In this document: positions 34,005 to 40,419 of the stretch, in pieces
How positions within the stretch are numbered: position 1 is the stretch's first letter
How the letters are laid out: each line of letters starts with the position of its first letter
Assembly (NCBI GenBank): GCA_937902105.1
Contig: CALGTP010000046.1
Location: 1-40,419, forward strand
From: an uncultured Actinomycetes bacterium
GTDB lineage: Bacteria; Actinomycetota; Acidimicrobiia; Acidimicrobiales; Ilumatobacteraceae
Length of the DNA: 40,419 nt
Direction of reading: 5' to 3'
Position numbers and translations under genes: made by a program
Notes under the pieces: generated by a model
The model's input: the letters and a program-made list of their open reading frames with translations, nothing else
Databases searched by the model: none
Told to the model about the DNA's origin: nothing

Positions 34005-35254
34005 GAAAGTGCTTTCGTTATTGTGGGGAGTAAGTCTTTGCGTGAGACGGCGTACTGCTCTTGATCAGAGCGCAGTGGACGGATGATTGCCGTATTTGAG
34101 TCAACCTCATCACTACCAATGATGATTGCCAAAACAGCACCGCTTCGATCTGCTGATTTCATTTGACTTTTGATACTTCGACCTTGATAGGCGCGGTCCG
34201 CTGAGATTCCAGCGGATCGCAATTCATGGGTGATCAACATGGCTTGCCGGCCACCAGTGATATCGACGACAAAGACACTCACCTCGTCGGGCACGGGAGG
34301 GAAAACGCCCTCATCATCGCAGGCCAAAAGAGTGCGGTCGAGACCAATAGCAAATCCCACACCAGCGGTTGCAGGACCACCTAAGGCTTCAACTAGTCCG
34401 TCATAACGCCCTCCTCCACCGAGGGCATTCTGCGCTGAATCCATAGTTCCACCTACGAACTCAAATGTTGTGTGACGGTAATAATCCAGTCCGCGTACCA
34501 ACTTGTCATTGATGACAAAGGCGATACCGAGTTCTCGCAGTCCCTCTTGAACCGTGTCAAAATGTGCTTTCGCTGCGGGACTATAAAAATCGGAGATACG
34601 TGGTGCGCCATCAATGAGTTGTTGATCTTCGGGTCGTTTTGAATCCAGGACGCGCAGTGGATTCTTCGTCAGGGTGACCTGACTGGCTTGACTCAAGTGC
34701 TCAAGATTATTGCTGAAATAATCTTTCAAGGCCTGCATATAACGCTCCCGATCTGAAGGTTCGCCGAGACTGTTGAGGTGCAGCGAGACCTGCTGAACAC
34801 CAAGTTTGGCGAAGAAGTTCCAAGCAAGAGCGATGACCTCAATATCAACGTAGGGATCCTCGACACCAAGAACTTCAATACCAACTTGATCAAACTGACG
34901 AAAACGACCCCGCTGCGGGCGCTCATAACGAAAATTGGGACCTGCGTACCAAACCTTCCATGGTGTGGCGGGATTGTGCTGCACGAAGGCCCGACAGACA
35001 CTGGCAGTCTGTTCGGGGCGCAAAGCAATATGGCGATCACCCTTGTCCACGAAGTCGTACATCTCTTTGGTGACAACATCGGTGGCTTCCCCGACACGAT
35101 GAAATACCCCGATATCTTCCAGTAAGGGAGGAATAATCTGCCCATACCCAGCCGCTGTCACCGTCTCAGAAAAGATTCCAACGAAGCGTCGCCAGCGGCC
35201 CGAATCGGGCGGCAGGATGTCACGCATTCCAGGACTTGTTTGAAACTCAGGCAC
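34001..35254 (-). CDS. hisS: Histidyl-tRNA synthetase
   Basis: 417 residues, standard length. Class II motifs: TSPGMRDILPPD at the N-terminus, ALRPEQTASVCRAF, motif 2 NFRYERPQRGRFRQFDQVGIEVLG, the histidine-binding LVRGLDYYRHTTFEF, and motif 3 with GVGFAIGLDR. The C-terminal anticodon-binding domain includes AGISADRAYQGRSIKSQMKSADRSGA. It lies between rel (78 bp upstream) and aspS (4-bp overlap), as in other actinobacteria and Acidimicrobiia-type genomes. Confidence 0.97.
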   Translation of the reverse strand: MPEFQTSPGMRDILPPDSGRWRRFVGIFSETVTAAGYGQIIPPLLEDIGVFHRVGEATDVVTKEMYDFVDKGDRHIALRPEQTASVCRAFVQHNPATPWKVWYAGPNFRYERPQRGRFRQFDQVGIEVLGVEDPYVDIEVIALAWNFFAKLGVQQVSLHLNSLGEPSDRERYMQALKDYFSNNLEHLSQASQVTLTKNPLRVLDSKRPEDQQLIDGAPRISDFYSPAAKAHFDTVQEGLRELGIAFVINDKLVRGLDYYRHTTFEFVGGTMDSAQNALGGGGRYDGLVEALGGPATAGVGFAIGLDRTLLACDDEGVFPPVPDEVSVFVVDITGGRQAMLITHELRSAGISADRAYQGRSIKSQMKSADRSGAVLAIIIGSDEVDSNTAIIRPLRSDQEQYAVSRKDLLPTITKALS

Positions 35255-35332
35255 AGGCTCTCAGGTTAGCGGTATCTGGGCGTTGGTCTCGGAGAATATC
35301 TCGCCAAGAAGCGGGTAAATCAGCGAATTTAC

Positions 35333-37561
35333 TCACTCCTCAGAGTCTTCGAGGGATCGTCCAGTACCTGCACGGTAGGCGTCATAGACCCCATCGATCC
35401 TCTTAATTGTTCTCAATACTGATTCAAGGTGCGCTGGGTCGGCCATTTCAAATTCAAAGTGCATCTTGGCGACTCGGTCTCCCCCAGTGTGGGTACTACA
35501 AGCCACGATATTGACATGCTGCTCAGACAAAGCATTGGCTACATCGCGCAGCAGTGCCGAACGATCAAGTGCAAGGACTTCCACGCTTGCTCGGAAGATC
35601 GTTCCTATTGTGGATCCGTCCCATTCAACGTCGACTAAACGCGAGGATTGCTCATCCACAAACGAATCAGCATTCGCGCAGTCCGAGCGATGAACGCTCA
35701 CTCCTCGTCCACGAGTGATGAAGCCCACGATTTCATCGCCAGGCACTGGGGTGCAGCACTTCGAAAGTCTCACAAGAACATCATCAAAACCATCTACATG
35801 GATGCCCACACTATGAACTCTCGAGGAAGCGGAAGATCGTAAAACCGATTCCGGCAAGCGTTCGATTGAACCAGAATCTTGGAATCTGGCAAAGACTTCA
35901 TGGGCAACTTCTTGAGCGTCGACTTGGCTTTCAGCGATCGCGCATAACAGTGCTTCACGATCAGCGAACGATCTTTTTTCAATCTCGCGCTGTAAGTGCT
36001 CACTGTTCATTGCCTGGATCACTGGCAGACGATGACGTCTGAATTCGTTCTCTAAAAGTTCGCGACCGGATTCCACAAGGTCATCACGTTTCTCACGCGA
36101 GTGCCATTGCTTGATTTTGTTGCGGGCTTTGGGCGAAACGACAAAATCCAGCCAATCTGTTGATGGGCTTGCGCTTTCTACTTTTGAGGTGAAAACCTCA
36201 CATGTATCGCCCGACTTCAAGACGTGTGTGAGTGGCACCAATCGTCCATTGACGCGCGCCCCGATACAAGCATTTCCGATTTCTGTGTGTACCGAATATG
36301 CGAAATCAACTGGGCCCGATCCGACCGGGAGATCAATGACTCGACCCTTCGGGGTGAAAACAAATATTTCATCTTGCTCAAGATCAGTTTTCAAACTTTC
36401 CATGAATTGAGCCGGATCAGAAATATCGCTTTGCCAGTCAATGATCCGATTTAACCAGTCAATGTCTGGGGTCTCTTTTTGATCTTTGTATGCCCAATGT
36501 GCCGCTACACCCCATTCCGCACGTTGGTGCATTTCGCGTGTTCTAATCTGAATCTCCAAAGGTTTACCGCCAGGTCCAATGACGGTGGTGTGCAGACTTT
36601 GATACAAATTGAACTTCGGCATCGCTACGTAGTCTTTGAAGCGACCTGTGATGGGCTTCCATTGCCCATGGATGCTTCCTAGAGTGGCATAACAATCCTT
36701 GACTGATGCAACAACAATTCTGATGGCCATAATGTCGAAGATCTCATCAAAATCTTTAGCTTTCTGGATCATCTTCTCGTAAATGCTCCACAGGTGTTTT
36801 CCACGTCCACTGATATCGGCATCAATATTCAGCGTCAGCAAGCGTTCGCGAACGTCAGCCATGGCCTTGGCCAAATAAAGGTCGCGCTCGGGACTACGAC
36901 TACTGACAAGATGATCGAGTTCTGCGTAGCGTTTCGGGAACATTGAGGCGAATGACAAATCTTCAAGTTCTTGTTTCAATCCTTGCATTCCCAAACGATG
37001 TGCCAAAGGAGCATAGATATCCATGGTTTCGCTGGCAATACGCTGTTGTTTCTCGACAGGCATTGCCGCAATAGTCCTCATGTTGTGTAGGCGATCAGCC
37101 AACTTGATGATCAGAACGCGCAAATCCTTGGCCATCGCCACGAGCATCTTGCGCATAGTTGCCGCTTGTTGTTCCTCCTTGGAATCAAACTGCAGACGCT
37201 CAAGTTTGGTAACGCCATCAACGATCGCCGCAACGTCACTTCCGAAATTCTTTTCAACATCAGAAATAGTGAGTTCAGTGTCTTCAACAGCGTCGTGGAG
37301 TAGCGCTGCCGCAACTGTTGTCTCATCGAGACCGATATCGGCCACGATCTTGGCGACTGCTAGAGGATGGTTGATGTATCCCTCACCACTTTTACGGGTT
37401 TGGCTGGAATGCGCTTGTCTGGCGACCTCAAAGGCTTTGGTGATCAAGGCGGTGTTAGCTTTTGGATGTCGACGGCGAAAAGACTGCAGTACGGGGTTGA
37501 CCTCGTCCACGGCAGAGTTCATCTGCCGACGCCAAGGGAGAAGTCTGGTGACCGTTGCCAT
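35333..37561 (-). CDS. rel: Bifunctional (p)ppGpp synthetase/hydrolase (RelA/SpoT, Rel)
   Basis: 742 residues from ATG 37561. HD hydrolase domain (about 45-195): H65, H89-D90, D156 in ADRLHN. Synthetase domain (about 250-370): SGRGKHLWSIYEKM and the RFKD motif at 307-310. RXKD marks bifunctional enzymes, while EXDD marks RelA synthetases without hydrolase. TGS domain at about 400-460 (FVFTPKGRVIDLP) and ACT domain at the C-terminus (SVEVLALDRSALLRDVANAL). It makes and destroys the alarmone ppGpp. Order secD-secF-apt-rel is standard for actinobacteria. Confidence 0.97.
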   Translation of the reverse strand: MATVTRLLPWRRQMNSAVDEVNPVLQSFRRRHPKANTALITKAFEVARQAHSSQTRKSGEGYINHPLAVAKIVADIGLDETTVAAALLHDAVEDTELTISDVEKNFGSDVAAIVDGVTKLERLQFDSKEEQQAATMRKMLVAMAKDLRVLIIKLADRLHNMRTIAAMPVEKQQRIASETMDIYAPLAHRLGMQGLKQELEDLSFASMFPKRYAELDHLVSSRSPERDLYLAKAMADVRERLLTLNIDADISGRGKHLWSIYEKMIQKAKDFDEIFDIMAIRIVVASVKDCYATLGSIHGQWKPITGRFKDYVAMPKFNLYQSLHTTVIGPGGKPLEIQIRTREMHQRAEWGVAAHWAYKDQKETPDIDWLNRIIDWQSDISDPAQFMESLKTDLEQDEIFVFTPKGRVIDLPVGSGPVDFAYSVHTEIGNACIGARVNGRLVPLTHVLKSGDTCEVFTSKVESASPSTDWLDFVVSPKARNKIKQWHSREKRDDLVESGRELLENEFRRHRLPVIQAMNSEHLQREIEKRSFADREALLCAIAESQVDAQEVAHEVFARFQDSGSIERLPESVLRSSASSRVHSVGIHVDGFDDVLVRLSKCCTPVPGDEIVGFITRGRGVSVHRSDCANADSFVDEQSSRLVDVEWDGSTIGTIFRASVEVLALDRSALLRDVANALSEQHVNIVACSTHTGGDRVAKMHFEFEMADPAHLESVLRTIKRIDGVYDAYRAGTGRSLEDSEE

Positions 37562-37605
37562 TGTTTAAGTATCGCAGGCAGGAGTCAAATATTGCGACTA
37601 CCGAG

Positions 37606-38127
37606 TCAGAATGAAAAGAGAGCCTCGATGGGAGTTGCGCCCAATTTGAGCCGCCCTGCGAGGAAAGGAAGTTCAATAAGAACGGCTAGAGCAACGATCT
37701 CGGCACCTAAGGCCGATGCCAGGCGACAAGTGGCGGCGGCCGTTCCGCCAGTCGCTAAAACATCATCAACGATGAGAACTCTTTGTCTAGGTTGAATGGC
37801 ATCACGGTGTATTTCCAGTTTGTCCGAACCGTACTCAAGGTCGTACTCCTCGCGCACGACTGCCCACGGTAGTTTTCCCGCTTTACGCACAGGGATGAAC
37901 CCGGCACCAAGAGCGACTGCTATCGGTGCTCCGAGGATGAAACCGCGGGCCTCCACGCCGATCACGAGATCAATTTTCTGATCGATAAAACGTTCGGCAA
38001 GCAGGTCAATGCAAGATGTGAAAGCCTTGGGATGGCTGAGCAATGGAGTGATATCTCGAAAGGTCACTCCAACAGTTGGATAATCCGGGATTGCACGAAT
38101 GAGGTTTTTAAGAGCTTCAATGTCCAT
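37606..38127 (-). CDS. apt: Adenine phosphoribosyltransferase
   Basis: 173 residues from ATG 38127, the usual size; an open frame up to 38307 lies inside secF and has no similarity to Apt. N-terminal IPDYPTVGVTFRDITPLL and VIGVEARGFILGAP are typical, and the PRPP-binding motif VLIVDDVLATGGTA is complete. It salvages adenine to AMP. It sits 16 bp downstream of secF and 44 bp upstream of rel, an arrangement found across actinobacteria. Confidence 0.97.
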   Translation of the reverse strand: MDIEALKNLIRAIPDYPTVGVTFRDITPLLSHPKAFTSCIDLLAERFIDQKIDLVIGVEARGFILGAPIAVALGAGFIPVRKAGKLPWAVVREEYDLEYGSDKLEIHRDAIQPRQRVLIVDDVLATGGTAAATCRLASALGAEIVALAVLIELPFLAGRLKLGATPIEALFSF

Positions 38128-38143
38128 CTCGTCGATTGTCTCT

Positions 38144-39289
38144 CTAGCGTCGTCGCTTTTTGCGTGGACGCGGCGGATGTGACAATAACGCGGTTGAAGT
38201 AGGAGTGAGATTGTTGGGTTGTGTGCCATCTGTAGCCGAAGCTTGTCGGCGCACCGATTTCGCCCCAGTTGCCGTTCCTGACAAGACCATATGCGCGAGT
38301 TCCGCACCTACCGCGTTGGCACCTCTGAAATTGCGGAAATTCGCTTCTCGCTCTTTAATCAGTGAGAGCAATGGAGACGCAATATAGATCGACGAATAAG
38401 AACCGATGAGTAATCCAACCAAGAGGGCAATCGCAAACTCGCGTAATGCAATCGCACCTAGCACACCAGCACCTAGGACGAGCAACGATATAACTGGAAG
38501 CACAGCAGCCAAGGAGGTGTTGATCGAACGCATCAGTACCTGATTCATCGATACATTCGTGATATTGGCCATTGAGGTTCGTGAACCTGCGAATTTATCA
38601 AGATTGTCTTTCACCCTGTCGAATACAACGATTGTGTCGTATAGCGAGAATCCTAAGATGGTGAGGAAGGCCACCACCGTTGCAGGAGTCACCTCAAAGC
38701 CAGTGAGCGAGTAGACACCGACACTGATCAGCACATCATGGAGCATCGCCAAAATTGCCGCCAAGGCCATGCGCCACTCAAAGCGCCATGTGATGTACAG
38801 GGAAACCAAGACCATGAAGGCGATGAGCGCCCGAATAGCCTTCTCTGTAATTGAGCGGCCCCACGACGAACTCACAGAACTCACGGAGACCTCATTGGCA
38901 TCGGTTTCTGAGGCCGTTGCCAAATCATCTTTGACCTTGAGTTGGAGCTCGGGAGTTTGATCTCCCACTTGAATTCTTAAGGATTTCGTGGATCCATTCG
39001 TCAGAATTTGAATCTTTGCGTTACTGGTTTCAATTCCATTGTTGGAGAGCACAGCACGGGCCGCATCAGAGTCCATACTTGCAGTAACTGGGACTTGCCA
39101 AGCCACGCCGCCCTCAAAGTCAATACCGAGATTTAAGCCGCGGGTGAATAATGAGCCAATAGTCATCAGGATAAGAATTAAAGAGATCGTGAAACCAATC
39201 TTTTTCTTGCCGATAAAGTCGAACGATGTTTCACCGTGGTAAAGGCGTCCAAAGGCACTGCGTTGTTGAACCGTGTTCACTTCTTCCAT
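38144..39289 (-). CDS. secF: Protein translocase subunit SecF
   Basis: 381 residues. Six transmembrane segments: TM1 at about 29-50 followed by NLGIDFEGGVAW, the SecF hallmark, and five C-terminal helices from about 160, with ALRALIAFMVLVSLYI, MLHDVLISVGVYSLTGF, ATVVAFLTILGFSLYDTIVVFDRV and NTSLAAVLPV. The C-terminus has a 60-residue extension ending in basic PRKKRRR. Its ATG shares one base with the secD stop, so the two are translationally coupled. Uses the proton gradient to complete Sec-dependent export. Confidence 0.97.
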   Translation of the reverse strand: MEEVNTVQQRSAFGRLYHGETSFDFIGKKKIGFTISLILILMTIGSLFTRGLNLGIDFEGGVAWQVPVTASMDSDAARAVLSNNGIETSNAKIQILTNGSTKSLRIQVGDQTPELQLKVKDDLATASETDANEVSVSSVSSSWGRSITEKAIRALIAFMVLVSLYITWRFEWRMALAAILAMLHDVLISVGVYSLTGFEVTPATVVAFLTILGFSLYDTIVVFDRVKDNLDKFAGSRTSMANITNVSMNQVLMRSINTSLAAVLPVISLLVLGAGVLGAIALREFAIALLVGLLIGSYSSIYIASPLLSLIKEREANFRNFRGANAVGAELAHMVLSGTATGAKSVRRQASATDGTQPNNLTPTSTALLSHPPRPRKKRRR

Positions 39290-40419
39290 CAGGCACCCCC
39301 TACAGACTGAACCGTATTATCAATACCGAAGAACCGTCCCCGTTGCAGCCTTTTGCTGCGCGAAAGTAGCAACATCGTTGGGCGAGTGAAGTACCAAGCG
39401 ATGACGATATCGCACATGGTGGAAAGCCCCAAGAAGAATGCGAAACCGCGCACTGATCCAACTGTGAGGTACCACAAAGTAAACGCACCAATTAGAGAGA
39501 CAATGTCAGCAGCCAAAATTGTGCGCCATGCCGATTTGAAACCTCGTTCGGCAGAGTTTTTGAGGCTTCGACCAGTCTTCAACTCGTCTTTCAGTTTTTC
39601 GAAAAATACGACGTAAGAGTCCACAGTGACTCCAACGGAGACGATGATTCCTGCGATGCCAGCCAGGCTCAGTGCTAGACCATTCGTGCTTGAGAGCAGA
39701 GAAATGACGTTCCATTGAATCAGACCTGAAAGTATAATCCCTAGGATCACGACAAGTGCCAAGGATCGGTAATAGAGCAACATAAAGAGCAGTACCAATG
39801 CCACACCAATGAGGCCCGAAACAATCGCTGCGTGAAGAGAGTCTTCACCAAGAGTTGGTGAGACGAATTGAACCGCTTGCACTTCGAGGCGCACTGGCAA
39901 TGATCCACTCTTGAGAACTCGCGCCAAATCTTTGGCTTCGGATTCTTTGAAACTGCCCGTGATATCTACACCACCGGAAAACGATGGCTGATTAACACTT
40001 GGGGCCGATTGAACAACACCGTCAAGAACGATCGCCATACGACCTGTCGGACAGACCGTGGTTTTGGCGTAGCACTGGCCAGCACCAATATTCCATAAAT
40101 CAGCACCAGTCGAGCCATTTCGCAAAGTCACGCGTACTCCCCAACCGCTTTGAATGATGTCAGCCTTGGCATCGTTGTTAAAGACTTCGCCAGTCCCAAA
40201 AGCTGGTCCGAGTTGGTAGGTCTCCGAGCCATCGGTGTTATCAACGATGATGATGGCGTTGGGGTCCGAGGGGTCGCCGAGGAAGGTGGAGGGATCAATA
40301 CTTGAAGTTGGGGCTTGCGCAGTTGATGTTTCGGTCACTGCTGAATCGCCGTCAGTCGTTACCACGCCGTCAGTCGTTACCACGCCGTCAGTCGTTACCA
40401 CAGTGTCGTCGGGTCCACT
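39289..40419 (-). CDS. secD: Protein translocase subunit SecD, N-terminus cut by window edge
   Basis: The last 376 codons are visible and the frame stays open to the window end; ATG or GTG codons near 40401 are internal. The visible part has the end of the large periplasmic domain (CPTGRMAIVLDGVVQSAPSVNQPSFSGG), then six transmembrane helices with the SecD/SecF core ALSLAGIAGIIVSVGVTVDSYVVFFEKLKDE and GFAFFLGLSTMCDIVIAWYFTRP. A Thr/Val/Asp-rich linker with three exact 18-bp tandem copies lies in the periplasmic part. Coupled to secF by a 1-bp overlap. Confidence 0.96.
   Translation of the reverse strand, partial: SGPDDTVVTTDGVVTTDGVVTTDGDSAVTETSTAQAPTSSIDPSTFLGDPSDPNAIIIVDNTDGSETYQLGPAFGTGEVFNNDAKADIIQSGWGVRVTLRNGSTGADLWNIGAGQCYAKTTVCPTGRMAIVLDGVVQSAPSVNQPSFSGGVDITGSFKESEAKDLARVLKSGSLPVRLEVQAVQFVSPTLGEDSLHAAIVSGLIGVALVLLFMLLYYRSLALVVILGIILSGLIQWNVISLLSSTNGLALSLAGIAGIIVSVGVTVDSYVVFFEKLKDELKTGRSLKNSAERGFKSAWRTILAADIVSLIGAFTLWYLTVGSVRGFAFFLGLSTMCDIVIAWYFTRPTMLLLSRSKRLQRGRFFGIDNTVQSVGGA
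40348..40401. repeat. Three perfect 18-bp tandem copies in secD
   Basis: 40348-40365, 40366-40383 and 40384-40401 are identical and encode VVTTDG three times on the - strand. The array lies in the periplasmic linker of SecD, close to the window end, so further units upstream in the gene cannot be excluded from the sequence beyond the edge. Confidence 0.95.

Noticed and set aside
38128-38307. Longer adenine phosphoribosyltransferase with 60 extra residues
   Set aside because: This region is the end of secF in another frame; the Apt family begins at MDIEALKNLIR.
1-40419. CRISPR arrays, transposases, integrases, phage genes, tRNA or rRNA genes
   Set aside because: No regularly spaced repeats, no mobile-element proteins, and no sequence resembling a tRNA T-loop or rRNA core were seen while reading the window.

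Overview
The window is a gene-dense stretch of a bacterial chromosome from the Actinobacteriota. Several features are typical of that phylum: a WhiB-type Fe-S regulator, a GarA-like FHA protein between gcvH and an FtsR-like MerR regulator, a mycothiol-dependent maleylpyruvate isomerase-like enzyme, an SCO6745-like protein, and the gene orders secD-secF-apt-rel and rarA-DUF948-DUF6167-like. Base composition is balanced by eye, genes are very tightly packed, and GTG/TTG starts are frequent. This looks more like an Acidimicrobiia-type genome with short intergenic spaces than a high-GC Streptomyces or Mycobacterium; the class assignment is inference. I see no tRNA or rRNA gene, insertion sequence, prophage or CRISPR array.

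Layout. 1-1464 (-) is the 5' part of a conserved protein of unknown role whose C-terminus carries a perfect 48-bp tandem repeat at the window edge. 1531-2902 (+) holds a gamma-carbonic-anhydrase-like protein and PrmA. 2916-5368 (-) holds a ribokinase-family sugar kinase, a WhiB regulator and threonine aldolase. A small zinc-ribbon gene at 5445 starts inside a perfect 22-bp palindrome. 5917-10016 holds an FKBP, two hotdog/PLP-enzyme genes, a luciferase-like monooxygenase and an SCO6745-like protein.

The centre (10083-18306) is the glycine cleavage region. A tandem glycine riboswitch leads into gcvP on the + strand. Facing it is a - strand operon: pgsA-like, gcvH, garA-like, ftsR-like, DUF151 nuclease, MerR, gcvT. 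Apart from gcvT and the strand of gcvP, this matches the Mycobacterium tuberculosis Rv1822-Rv1832 neighbourhood as I know it.

18342-25356 is mixed metabolic content: SDR, HIT protein, SRAP/YedK DNA-protein crosslinker, two neighbouring amidohydrolase-2 family proteins (the second has lost its metal ligands), a thioesterase, an alpha/beta hydrolase and NagA. 25402-28521 is transketolase plus transaldolase, the non-oxidative pentose phosphate pair.

From 40419 down to 29621 the - strand carries a housekeeping series: secD (partial), secF, apt, rel, hisS, aspS, NUDIX, rarA, DUF948 and a DUF6167-like protein, mostly joined by 1- to 4-nt overlaps. No wholly new multi-gene system is evident. The best leads are the degenerate amidohydrolase partner, the zinc-ribbon GarA variant, the start-codon palindrome, and the two in-frame repeat expansions at the window ends.
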